A stretch of DNA of 64,000 nucleotides from JBFFZF01 sp050732695 (lineage in GTDB: Bacteria > Gemmatimonadota > Gemmatimonadetes > Longimicrobiales > RSA9). The position numbers and the translations under genes were made by a program. Shown piece after piece: positions 32,226 through 40,012 of this stretch. The notes beneath the pieces are model-generated. The model made no database searches, had not been told where the DNA came from, and was given only the letters and a program-made list of their open reading frames with translations. The stretch is taken from NCBI GenBank assembly GCA_050732695.1, contig JBOHRL010000100.1, positions 1-64,000 of the forward strand. The letters are read 5' to 3'. Position 1 is the stretch's first letter. Each line of letters opens with the position of its first letter.

Positions 32226-34067
32226 TCAGCGCTGCGCGCTCGCCAGTTCCCTCACGGCCGTGGCAAGTGTGCGCACCTTCGCCTGATTCGATGATCCGCG
32301 CGCGTCACCGTCCAATTGCGTTGCCAGCGAGTTCAGCGCATCTCGCCGTTGCTGTCCGGAAAGCGATTCGGCACGACTGAGCCCATCCCTCGCGGCCGAA
32401 ACCCGAGCCGCCGCGAGGCCGTTCGAGCGCGCGAGCTGGTCGACATAGGCGCGCGCCAGTGGGAAGCTTGGCGGCCAGACCAGCTCCGGCTGTTCCTGCG
32501 CATTCAACTGATCGAGGTGCACAGTTCTCGCCGCATCGATCTCGTTCTGCGAGAGGTGAGCGCTCGGCAGCAGTTCGAAGATGTCGAGCCCGCGTGCGAT
32601 CTCGGAGCTGATCATGTGTCCGTTGTACCAATAGACGGACCACGAGCCGGCGCTGACCAGTCGCGTCGTATCGATCGGGCCGCGATCGAAGAAGGCGATC
32701 TCCTTCGGGTTCGCCGGATCCGTCCAGTCGAACACGGAAATACCGCCCTGGTACCAGCCCTGAACCATCACTTCCCGGCCGGGGATCGGGATCAGGGAGC
32801 CATTGTGTGCGACGCAGTTCTCGAAGCTGGTCTGGGCCGCCGGCATCTTGTAATAACTCTTGAACTCCATCTGGTTGTTCTCGAGCGTGAACAGTGCGTT
32901 CGCGCCCCACTCGTACTTGTCCGTGGCGCGACAACGTGGCTGAGACCCACCTCCCCACTCATCGGTGAAGAGGATTTTCGAGCCATCGTTGCTGAACGTG
33001 GCGGAATGCCAGAAGGACATGTTCGAGTCGGCGACGGCGGCAATGCGACGAGGATTGGCGACGTCGCTGATGTCGAGAAGGAGTCCGTATCCGCCACAGG
33101 CACCACCGGCAAGTCCGATGGCCGGGTACACGGTAATATCGTGACACTGCGTCGGCCCGGTGCGGACGCGGTCGCCGCCTCTGCCACCACGCCCGCCTCG
33201 CGCGGGGCGATCCGGGTCCGGCGGATCGGCATGCCTTGGCGGAGCGGCCAGATCGTTGAAGATGCGTGGCGAGCTGACGATCGCCGCCTGTTGGGGCGCC
33301 GCCAATGGCACGCGGATGACTTCGATGCGGAAGAGCGCGGAATTCGGATCCGCGGACGGCGCCAGCTCGGAGCAGCCCGGAAGTTCGCTCGGGGACCGAA
33401 CCCGCGCCGAGCCCGACACGTAGATGTAAACGTTCGCGGGATCGTCAGGATCGCTCACGACCGTGTGCGTGTGTGAGCCGCGGCAGGTCTGCACGTTCGC
33501 GATGTATTTCGGATTGCGAATATCGGTCGCGTCAAAGACGCGGATGCCGCGCAGTCGATCGGTGCTGACCGAATCTTCCACGCCCTGCGTTCCGCAATCC
33601 TTTCGACCGGACTGCCCCTCTCCGGACACGAACAGCACGTTCCCGAAGATCGAGACATCGCTCTGTGACGCGGGACAGAGATAGGCCGTTACGAGCGAGG
33701 GCCGTTCCGGATTCGAGATATCCCAGACCTGGTAGCCGTTGTAATTCCCCTGAATGGCATGATTGCCCGTGAACGCGAGATCGGAGTTGGTCACACCGGC
33801 GAACTGCTCCGAAGGCGGCGTGTTCGAGACGAGGCGCATGTTCCAGGCCGCGACGCCCGCATCGGTCCGCCCCGGCGCGAGTCCGATTCGCGGATCGGGA
33901 CTGGGCGGCGCCATGGACATGCCGCCCATCGGTGTTACGCCATTGGCCGATGTGGACGATGACGAAGACGCGCACGCTCCCATGTACAACCAGCCGATCG
34001 CGATCAGGCAGACCGTGGCGGCCGTCCAGCGCGCAACCGGACGACGTGTGACCAGATTCGGGTTCAT
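32226..34067 (-). CDS. LVIVD-type beta-propeller lipoprotein
   Basis: 613 residues from the ATG at 34067. The N-terminus has a membrane helix followed by a lipobox (LYMGAC, then SSSSS), so it is probably a lipoprotein. The body carries LVIVD-like repeats of the form 'DISNPERPSLV', 'FDATDIRNPKYIA', 'LDISDVANPRRIA' and 'FDWTDPANPKEIA', expected to build a beta-propeller. A Gly/Arg-rich loop (about RPARGGRGGRGG) interrupts it. The C-terminal 90 residues are helical (ARTVHLDQLNAQEQ and on). A codon at 34082 is an alternative start. It follows the DUF305 gene by 52 bp on the same strand, a pairing that suggests one operon. Function is unknown. Confidence 0.82.
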   Translation of the reverse strand: MNPNLVTRRPVARWTAATVCLIAIGWLYMGACASSSSSTSANGVTPMGGMSMAPPSPDPRIGLAPGRTDAGVAAWNMRLVSNTPPSEQFAGVTNSDLAFTGNHAIQGNYNGYQVWDISNPERPSLVTAYLCPASQSDVSIFGNVLFVSGEGQSGRKDCGTQGVEDSVSTDRLRGIRVFDATDIRNPKYIANVQTCRGSHTHTVVSDPDDPANVYIYVSGSARVRSPSELPGCSELAPSADPNSALFRIEVIRVPLAAPQQAAIVSSPRIFNDLAAPPRHADPPDPDRPARGGRGGRGGDRVRTGPTQCHDITVYPAIGLAGGACGGYGLLLDISDVANPRRIAAVADSNMSFWHSATFSNDGSKILFTDEWGGGSQPRCRATDKYEWGANALFTLENNQMEFKSYYKMPAAQTSFENCVAHNGSLIPIPGREVMVQGWYQGGISVFDWTDPANPKEIAFFDRGPIDTTRLVSAGSWSVYWYNGHMISSEIARGLDIFELLPSAHLSQNEIDAARTVHLDQLNAQEQPELVWPPSFPLARAYVDQLARSNGLAAARVSAARDGLSRAESLSGQQRRDALNSLATQLDGDARGSSNQAKVRTLATAVRELASAQR

Positions 34068-34119
34068 GAGGGCCGATTCCATTGAAGGGTCCAGAGGCGA
34101 GACGGGCGAAGGGAGGCCA

Positions 34120-34797
34120 TCATCGGCTCCCACCAGTCGAGTTTACGTCCAGCATCGTCTGCATACGGTCGATCTCCGTGGACTGATCGGCGTACACATC
34201 GGATGCAAACTTGAAAACCACATCATCCTGCGCCGCGCCGGCGGACGCGAACAGTTCGTCGACCATCGACAGGGCGCCTTCGTGGTGACGGATCATGAAC
34301 GTGAGAAACAGCCGGTCGAACTCTGCGCCGCGCGCTCTGTCCAGCTGCGCCAGTTCTTCGTCCGTCAACATGCCCGGCATCAGCATGTCATGCTCGACGC
34401 CGTTCATCGTCATGGTCAGGTGCGTGGCCTGCGCGTCGGGCACCTTCTGGCCGCGGTCGCGCAGCCAGTTCTGCATCGTTACGATCTCGTCGGCCTGGCC
34501 AACCACGATTCGCTCGCACAGGATGCGCACATCGGAGCGCGCGCCATGCGTGGCCGCCCAGCCAGCCATGACGACCGCCTGCGCGTGATGCGGAATCATG
34601 CCGGACATGAAATGGACATCCGCAGCCGTGTAACCCAACTGCCGGAGCCGGAGAGCAGCGGCCGGCGGCAGCCCATCCGCAGGTGCAATCTGCGGATCAA
34701 GGACCCTGCCGGTAGCGCTGCTACAGGCTGTACCTGTCAGAACGACAAGCATGCCCGCTACCACACCTCGCGGCGACCACGATCGCATTCGCATCAT
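34120..34797 (-). CDS. DUF305 (ferritin-like fold) lipoprotein
   Basis: About 225 residues with three close possible starts (34797, 34794, 34788). The signal ends in a lipobox (VVLTGTACSS). The DUF305 domain shows its two hallmark His/Met-rich helices: FMSGMIPHHAQAVVMAGWA and FMIRHHEGALSMVDELF, which can bind metal, often copper, in a four-helix bundle. The protein carries both copies of the domain motif, about 95 residues apart. It lies 52 bp upstream of the LVIVD-type lipoprotein gene. A periplasmic metal-handling role is plausible but not shown. Confidence 0.88.
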   Translation of the reverse strand: MMRMRSWSPRGVVAGMLVVLTGTACSSATGRVLDPQIAPADGLPPAAALRLRQLGYTAADVHFMSGMIPHHAQAVVMAGWAATHGARSDVRILCERIVVGQADEIVTMQNWLRDRGQKVPDAQATHLTMTMNGVEHDMLMPGMLTDEELAQLDRARGAEFDRLFLTFMIRHHEGALSMVDELFASAGAAQDDVVFKFASDVYADQSTEIDRMQTMLDVNSTGGSR

Positions 34798-35043
34798 CCC
34801 TCAGCAAAGACGCGGTCCTCACCGGAATCGCTGGTCGTTCGGACCGGGCCGTTTCCGCGTCGAGCGGTTTCGTGTGATACTACGATCTGCAAACCGTGTC
34901 GGCCATACGGGCGGCGCGACCGGCGAGCCCGAACGACAGCGGTTTCGGCCGGCTTTGCCTGGCCGTTGCCACGGGAACGGGCGCTTCCCTTTTCCTGGCG
35001 TCGAGTTCCACGATGGACCACATTCCCGGAGGTCTCTTTGCTG

Positions 35044-35553
35044 ATGACCGATTGGATGTTAACGGAGTTCGACGCCGAAATGGCGGCGGCACGGCGCGTC
35101 CTCGAGCGCGTTCCATTGGAGGATCCGAAGTGGAAGCCGCACCCGACTTCCATGGAGATCGGCTACCTCGCCTTTCTCGTCGCGAGCATGCCTGGCTGGG
35201 CGACGGGCGCATTGACCAGGACGGAACTGGACATCAAGCCACCACCGGGCAAGACCTGGGGCGACGACGCGCCAGCGACACGTGAAGGCTTGCTCGAACT
35301 CTTCGACCGGGAATCCGCGCAGGCGCGCATGGCCCTGAGCGAGGCTACGGAGGAGTCGTTGCTCGTACCATGGACCCTGAAGATGGGAGATCAGCCCCTC
35401 ATGACTCAGCCACGCTGGATGGTCTACCGGCGATCCGCGATGAACCATCTGGTCCATCATCGCGCACAGCTCGGCGTCTACCTCCGACTGCTCGGCGTGC
35501 CGGTCCCCTCCGTGTACGGACCTTCCGCCGATGAGCGGTCATTCGGCGGCTGA
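35044..35553 (+). CDS. DinB-family protein
   Basis: 169 residues, a four-helix DinB/YfiT-type bundle. The third-helix metal motif is present as NHLVHHRAQLGVYLRLLG, with H135, H138 and H139. The histidine usually found in the first conserved helix is not evident in YLAFLVASMPGW, so metal binding may be weakened. Family members include mycothiol- and bacillithiol-dependent enzymes and many of unknown role. GGAGG (35028-35032) would also fit a TTG start at 35038. It stands alone. Confidence 0.82.
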   Translation: MTDWMLTEFDAEMAAARRVLERVPLEDPKWKPHPTSMEIGYLAFLVASMPGWATGALTRTELDIKPPPGKTWGDDAPATREGLLELFDRESAQARMALSEATEESLLVPWTLKMGDQPLMTQPRWMVYRRSAMNHLVHHRAQLGVYLRLLGVPVPSVYGPSADERSFGG

Positions 35554-35622
35554 CCCCCGCCTGTCGTCCTGGCCTCGCCGCCGGTAACCGTACCGGCGGC
35601 GCCGGTCCGCCGCGTCAGCGGA

Positions 35623-36195
35623 TCATGCAGGCCAGAGCCAACCGAAAACGCCTGCCGTCAGCAGAGCGTAAACAAGACCGTCGAACACCGACTTCAGTGT
35701 GGTCGCCCAGGCACGCTTGTACCAGATCGATGCCTGCACGAGAGCCAGCGCGTAGCCGGCGAAAGCGACCGTGCCAGTGAAGCGAAAAACATCGAGATAG
35801 GCAGCGCCAGGGCCGACCGCACGACCCGCGAGATACGCCGCGAATATCCCGACGACCACGGAGTAGATGAACCACTGCACAAAACTGCTGCCCATGGACC
35901 ATGTACCCGATGGGAACACGTTCATGAATGCAACCGGGCCCTTTGCAACCTTCTCCTGGTATTCAGGCGATTTCATCCCTGCCGCCCCACCGGCATACGG
36001 CATTACGTACTCACCCGGCGCAATCGCAAACGGCCGCAGCGCGGACATCACATCGTCCTCCTTCGGCAGCTTCGCGAAATCGTTCCGATGGTAACCCAAC
36101 ATCATGTGGATGATCGAACTTGCGACGAATACCAGAACTGCACCGAGCAGGATCGGAAGCCACAGCGACATCACGGGGACCATGGATGCCTCCAT
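35623..36195 (-). CDS. Four-helix membrane protein, unknown
   Basis: 190 residues. Predicted membrane segments are at about 10-30 (LWLPILLGAVLVFVASSIIHM), 102-122, 135-155 and 170-188. The loop after the first helix is soluble and conserved-looking (YHRNDFAKLPKEDDVMSALRP, then GEYVMPY). I do not recognise a named family, although proteins with this layout occur in several soil phyla. Start at 36195; an internal Met at residue 5 is possible. It lies next to the cysteine-rich HTH regulator gene, 64 bp away on the same strand, and may be co-transcribed with it. Confidence 0.65.
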   Translation of the reverse strand: MEASMVPVMSLWLPILLGAVLVFVASSIIHMMLGYHRNDFAKLPKEDDVMSALRPFAIAPGEYVMPYAGGAAGMKSPEYQEKVAKGPVAFMNVFPSGTWSMGSSFVQWFIYSVVVGIFAAYLAGRAVGPGAAYLDVFRFTGTVAFAGYALALVQASIWYKRAWATTLKSVFDGLVYALLTAGVFGWLWPA

Positions 36196-36259
36196 CGCTG
36201 GCAGGTCGGAGATGGGTTTCAGAAGGCGCTGCTAATGAACGCGTGCCACTCAGCCGATG

Positions 36260-36913
36260 TCAAGCAATACCCATCGATTCGCTCGACCCGTCGATCCGGA
36301 ACCCACACCGCGGCCGCTCCCCGTGACGGCAGCACTGCGTCACCTTGCCGCCCGTCACCGCTTCGATCAGCGACTGCACCACCGTACACGCCGCCTTCTC
36401 CTCGCGTACCACGCCCGCAAGCGGACAACCATTCCCGTCGATCCGCCACACATCTTCCTCCTCCGCATGCACCGTCACCTCCGCACCAAGGCTGCGCAGC
36501 ACCTCGACCGCTCCGTGAATCCGCGTTTCCACCCGGCCACCGCCCATGCTCCGTTCACCCGCTGCCCGGCGACCCACTTCACGCAGCAGCTTCTGCAACC
36601 CGTCTTCGCCGTCCCGCTCCACCACCGCCCGCAACACCTCCGTCAACACCGCCGCGTACGCCTTCGGAAACTGCTCTTCCCCGCTCACCGTGATCCTGAA
36701 CCGCTGCGCCGGTTTGCCGACGCCCCCCTCGTACAAAGCTCCAGCTTCCGCCACCAGACCGTCCCGCTGTAGCCCGCTCAGATGCATTCGCACTGCGTTG
36801 TCCGAAATGCCAACCTCCCCCGCCAGATCCGTCACCGCCCTCGGCCCGGCCCGCAACAACGCGAGGATCCGTCCTCTCGTCCGCGTAATCCATCGTTCGA
36901 TCGGTTGTGCCAA
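36260..36913 (-). CDS. HTH regulator with C-terminal cysteine cluster (COG2345/SufR-like)
   Basis: 217 residues. The winged helix occupies about 8-80 (TRGRILALLRAGPRAVTDLA, recognition helix VGISDNAVRMHLSGLQRDGL, wing GKPAQRFRI). The C-terminal domain ends with five cysteines: C163, C176, C194, C195 and C203, spaced C-X12-C-X17-CC-X7-C. This resembles SufR-type regulators, in which such cysteines hold an Fe-S cluster, but spacing differs, so cluster binding is inferred. It stands divergent from a diheme cytochrome gene. A perfect 12-bp inverted repeat (36924-36977) lies between them, directly upstream of this gene, and suits autoregulation plus control of the electron-transfer genes. Confidence 0.85.
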   Translation of the reverse strand: MAQPIERWITRTRGRILALLRAGPRAVTDLAGEVGISDNAVRMHLSGLQRDGLVAEAGALYEGGVGKPAQRFRITVSGEEQFPKAYAAVLTEVLRAVVERDGEDGLQKLLREVGRRAAGERSMGGGRVETRIHGAVEVLRSLGAEVTVHAEEEDVWRIDGNGCPLAGVVREEKAACTVVQSLIEAVTGGKVTQCCRHGERPRCGFRIDGSSESMGIA

Positions 36914-36923
36914 AGCGCCTCCT

Positions 36924-36977
36924 CGGAATCCAGCCTGCGCTCCCCGCGCCAGAATCTACACGACCGGCTGGATTCCG
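36924..36977. promoter_or_regulatory. Perfect 12-bp inverted repeat, probable operator
   Basis: CGGAATCCAGCC (36924-36935) is matched exactly by GGCTGGATTCCG (36966-36977) across 30 bp. It lies in the 162-bp divergent gap, starting 11 bp from the regulator's start codon. A TTGACA at 36998-37003 with a poor -10 (GAGATT, 37022-37027) could serve the cytochrome gene. A TTGTCA/TATTGT pair on the other strand could serve the regulator. These promoter calls are weak; the dyad is clear. Confidence 0.6.
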
Positions 36978-37075
36978 ACAATATCTCATAAAAACCCTTG
37001 ACAAATTGGAGTACCCCCGACGAGATTCACTGGCGAGACCCTCAAACCGAGGACACGAAGGAAGAAGGAGGGATC

Positions 37076-38245
37076 ATGAGTTGGAAGGTCACCCGTGGAT
37101 GGGTGGTCGGGGCTGCGACGGTCGGGTTGGTGGCCGGCTGCGCGGATTCGTCGGGACCGGATCGCGAGCGACCATTGGATCCGCAGTTGGTGGAGGCGGG
37201 CCGGGAGATATTCCGGTTCGACACGTTCGGGGATGAGCCGTGGTGGACGGACACGTTGCGGCTGCACGAGGCGGTGCAGGAGGTAACGCCAGTGACTGCG
37301 CTGGCGGTGGGACTGAAGGTGGATTCGGATGCGGTGCCTGCGGCGGTGCTGGCGTCCGCAGATCTGAACGATGCGGCGACGACGGTGGCGCTGTTGCGGC
37401 TGAATGCGGTGGTGGGAGTGAAAGCGGAAGTGGACGAAGCGGGAGCCATCGTACGGGTGGGAATCACCTGTGCGCTGTGTCATTCGACGGTGGACGATGC
37501 GATCGCACCTGGGATCGGGCGGCGTCTGGACGGGTGGCCGAACGAGGATCTCAACGTGGGGGCGATCGTCGCGCTGTCGCCGGTATTGACGGATGACATG
37601 AAGGCGACGCTGGAGAGCTGGGGCGCGGGCAAGTACGACGCGTACTGGAACCAGGATGCGACGAGCGATCCAGTGATTCTGCCACCGGCGTATGGTCTAC
37701 GAAGCGTCGCACTGGAAACGTACACTGGGGAGGGGCCGGTATCGTACTGGAACGCGTACGTCGCGGTTACGCAGATGCACGGACAGGGCTCGTTTTCGGA
37801 TGCGCGGTTGGGGATCTCGATCGAGCGCGAGCCGGATCTGGTAACGTCGAAGTTGCCGGCACTGGCGGAGTATCAGTTCAGTCTGGAAGCGCCGGCAGCA
37901 CCGGCGGGCAGTTACGACGTAGCGGCGGCGGGCCGAGGCGAGGCGGTGTTCAGGGGAGCCGGCGAGTGTGCGGCGTGCCACGACCCGTCGGCGGATTTCA
38001 CGGATGCGGGAGAACGGCTGCACGCGGCAGCGGAGACGGGAATGAACCCCGAACGTTCGCAGCGTGGCACGACCGGGCTGTATCGCACGACGCCGCTGCG
38101 CGGCCTGTGGCATCGCGAGGCGTTCTTCCACGATGGAAGCGCCAGCAGCCTTGCAGCCGTTGTGGATCATTACGACGAGACGCTCGAGTTGAATCTCACC
38201 GCCAGCCAGAAGGCGGATCTCGTCGAATACCTGAAGTCGATCTGA
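37076..38245 (+). CDS. Diheme cytochrome c lipoprotein
   Basis: 389 residues. The signal has a lipobox (GLVAGCAD, Cys at 22). Two c-type heme sites are present: CALCH at 132-136 and CAACH at 298-302. The C-terminal region TTPLRGLWHREAFFHDG, followed by SSLAAVVDHYDETLELNLT, is typical of the cytochrome c peroxidase/MauG-type second heme domain. The N-terminal half is more divergent and may not be a classical peroxidase domain. It should sit in the periplasm or on the outer membrane as an electron carrier or peroxidase-like enzyme. AAGGAGG precedes the ATG. It heads a co-directional set: DUF4142, cupredoxin and thioredoxin-like proteins. Confidence 0.88.
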   Translation: MSWKVTRGWVVGAATVGLVAGCADSSGPDRERPLDPQLVEAGREIFRFDTFGDEPWWTDTLRLHEAVQEVTPVTALAVGLKVDSDAVPAAVLASADLNDAATTVALLRLNAVVGVKAEVDEAGAIVRVGITCALCHSTVDDAIAPGIGRRLDGWPNEDLNVGAIVALSPVLTDDMKATLESWGAGKYDAYWNQDATSDPVILPPAYGLRSVALETYTGEGPVSYWNAYVAVTQMHGQGSFSDARLGISIEREPDLVTSKLPALAEYQFSLEAPAAPAGSYDVAAAGRGEAVFRGAGECAACHDPSADFTDAGERLHAAAETGMNPERSQRGTTGLYRTTPLRGLWHREAFFHDGSASSLAAVVDHYDETLELNLTASQKADLVEYLKSI

Positions 38246-38378
38246 TGTGCAGGGTATTGAAGTTGAACGTGACTTCGCGAATGGCAGTCGCGATTGCGAA
38301 GGCGCATCGAATCGCGTGGGCGCGAACGGCGCTCTGCGACGCAGTTCCATCGAACTCAACAAGGGAGAAGAACGAACC

Positions 38379-38921
38379 ATGATCACGTCCAATCGGTTCC
38401 GTGTGACATTCGTCATGCTGACCATTTTCGCGGCGCTGGCAACCGTGTCGCGGACTGTGTCGGCGCAGGATCTGACGGACCCGGAAGTCGCGCACGTTGC
38501 AGTAACGGCGAATGCGATCGACATCGATCTTGCTCATGTCGCGCTCGAGAAGGCATCGTCCGAAGCGGTGAAAGCGTTCGCACAGACGATGGTCGACGAT
38601 CATACCGGTGTGAATGAACAGGCGGCCGCGCTGGCGCAGAAGCTGGGCGTGACGCCTGCGCCGAACGACGTGAGTGCGTCGTTGCAGAAGGGAGCGGATG
38701 AGGCGAAAGCGAGTCTGCACCATCTGACCGGCGCGGCGTTCGACCGTGCCTACATGGAGCGGGAAGTCGGCTACCATCAGGCCGTGCTCGACGCGATCGA
38801 CAAGGTGCTCCTGCCGACGACGGAGAATGCGGAACTCAAGAGCCTGCTGGAGACCGTGCGGCCGGCCATCGCAGCGCACCTCGAGCGGGCGCGTTCCATT
38901 CAGCGGTCGCTGGGTCAATGA
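38379..38921 (+). CDS. DUF4142 periplasmic protein
   Basis: 180 residues with a signal peptide ending TVSAQ (about residue 28). The mature protein is an all-helical ferritin-like bundle of the DUF4142 family: LTDPEVAHVAVTANAIDIDL, then ALEKASSEAVKAFAQTMVDDHTGVN, then YMEREVGYHQAVLDAIDKVL. Conserved His and Glu residues in these helices could bind metal, but activity is unproven. The gene overlaps the cupredoxin gene by ATGA (38918-38921) and follows the diheme cytochrome by 133 bp, which suggests one periplasmic redox operon. Confidence 0.88.
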   Translation: MITSNRFRVTFVMLTIFAALATVSRTVSAQDLTDPEVAHVAVTANAIDIDLAHVALEKASSEAVKAFAQTMVDDHTGVNEQAAALAQKLGVTPAPNDVSASLQKGADEAKASLHHLTGAAFDRAYMEREVGYHQAVLDAIDKVLLPTTENAELKSLLETVRPAIAAHLERARSIQRSLGQ

Positions 38922-39346
38922 TGTTGCAGCGAGTCATGGCGTGGGCTGGTGCAGCGGCGGTTCTCACAGCCGCCGCTGCACCGTACGACACGACACAAGC
39001 AGTCGCGGGTGCAGCGGCGGTCGTCACGACCGTCGCTGTCTCGCCGCGTGCGACCGGCGCTGCATCGCACACCACACTCGCCGTCGCGATGCGGCAGTTC
39101 CGGTTCGAGCCGGAAGAAATCACGGCAGCGGTTGGTGATACGATCCATTGGATCAATCAGGATCCGGTCCCGCATACGGCAACAGCTGCCGATTCGTTGT
39201 GGGACAGCGGCCGAATCGAACGCGATGGACAGTGGACGATGGTTGTACGTGAAGAGGGAGTCTTCGAGTATCTGTGCACGTATCATCCGACGATGAAAGG
39301 CGTGATTCGCGTGATCCGTGAAAAGGGCCGGTCGAGAACACCGTGA
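38918..39346 (+). CDS. Cupredoxin (plastocyanin-like) electron carrier
   Basis: 142 residues. A long Ala-rich signal region (1-50) precedes a single cupredoxin domain of about 90 residues. Type-1 copper ligands are complete: H86 (DPVPHTATA), C120, H123 and M126 in EYLCTYHPTMKG. The signal region contains a duplicated 60-bp stretch (38948-39027) that repeats GAAAV. The protein should be exported and pass electrons, plausibly with the neighbouring diheme cytochrome. It overlaps both its neighbours: ATGA with DUF4142 and GTGA with the thioredoxin-like gene, so translation is coupled. Confidence 0.9.
   Translation: MMLQRVMAWAGAAAVLTAAAAPYDTTQAVAGAAAVVTTVAVSPRATGAASHTTLAVAMRQFRFEPEEITAAVGDTIHWINQDPVPHTATAADSLWDSGRIERDGQWTMVVREEGVFEYLCTYHPTMKGVIRVIREKGRSRTP
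38948..39027. repeat. 60-bp direct duplication with a 13-bp hairpin, inside the cupredoxin signal region
   Basis: GGTGCAGCGGCGG occurs at 38948-38960 and again at 39008-39020, followed in both by T-YSTCAC-like sequence. The first copy also pairs with CCGCCGCTGCACC (38970-38982) to form a perfect 13-bp stem with a nine-base loop. The duplication is in frame (20 codons). It lies near the translation start of a coupled gene, so the hairpin could affect ribosome passage; that is inference. Confidence 0.6.
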
Positions 39347-39822
39347 GGAAGTGGCACGCTGCATTGGGCGACCTGATCCCACCCGTTCGTCTGCCATCCG
39401 TTCGCGACGGTTCGCTCGTGGACCTTCGCACGGGCCGCGGCCCCTGCGCAATCGTGTCCGTTCACTCGGCGACCTGCGAGGATTGCCACGCTTACGTGCG
39501 AAGCCTTGGCTCGATCGACCAGGAGATCGCGGCATGGGGAGGCCGGCTGGTTGTCGTTGCGCCTGGCCCGGCCGGGATGGCGGCGCCGCTGCACGCGGCA
39601 ACGAACGCGGCGTTTCTGGTTCTGGCCGATCCGGATCTGCGCTTCGCGTCGGGCCAGGCCGGCGTGTTGATCGCCGACGAATGGGGCGAGGTCCACATGT
39701 CGGCGGTGGCGGGCGAGACCCACGCCTTCCCCGGTCCGGGTGAGATCGTCGAGTGGCTCCGCTTCCTCGCGATCCAGTGCCCGGAATGCGAAGGTCCGGA
39801 AGGGGATTGGCGCACGATCTGA
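39343..39822 (+). CDS. Thioredoxin-fold protein with CEDC motif
   Basis: 159 residues from GTG at 39343, overlapping the cupredoxin stop (GTGA). The N-terminal LIPPVRLPSVRDGSLVDLR resembles AhpC/TSA peroxiredoxin-like starts. The redox motif CEDC is at 45-48 after VSVHSAT, in the usual place for a thioredoxin-like CXXC. Further along, DPDLRFASGQAGVLIADEWGEV is typical of the peroxiredoxin-like fold. A second Cys pair, CPEC, lies near the C-terminus (ALQCPECEG region). No signal peptide is evident, so it may act in the cytoplasm or be exported in a folded complex. It closes the cytochrome-cupredoxin gene set. Confidence 0.8.
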   Translation: MRKWHAALGDLIPPVRLPSVRDGSLVDLRTGRGPCAIVSVHSATCEDCHAYVRSLGSIDQEIAAWGGRLVVVAPGPAGMAAPLHAATNAAFLVLADPDLRFASGQAGVLIADEWGEVHMSAVAGETHAFPGPGEIVEWLRFLAIQCPECEGPEGDWRTI

Positions 39823-40012
39823 CGGTCGGGACCGACGACGAATGGCCTCCAGCGTGAACTGTGAGTGGCGCGTTGCTTGCGTCGCGTTGTCGAGTGAGAA
39901 TGTACTCCGGACCTGATTCCGCTCGATCAGTGCCGGGTTTCCCCAATCCGACATCGCGGAACTGATTCGACGGACAGCACCGGCCAGGCCAATCTTCGAC
40001 CCGGAGGCTCCA

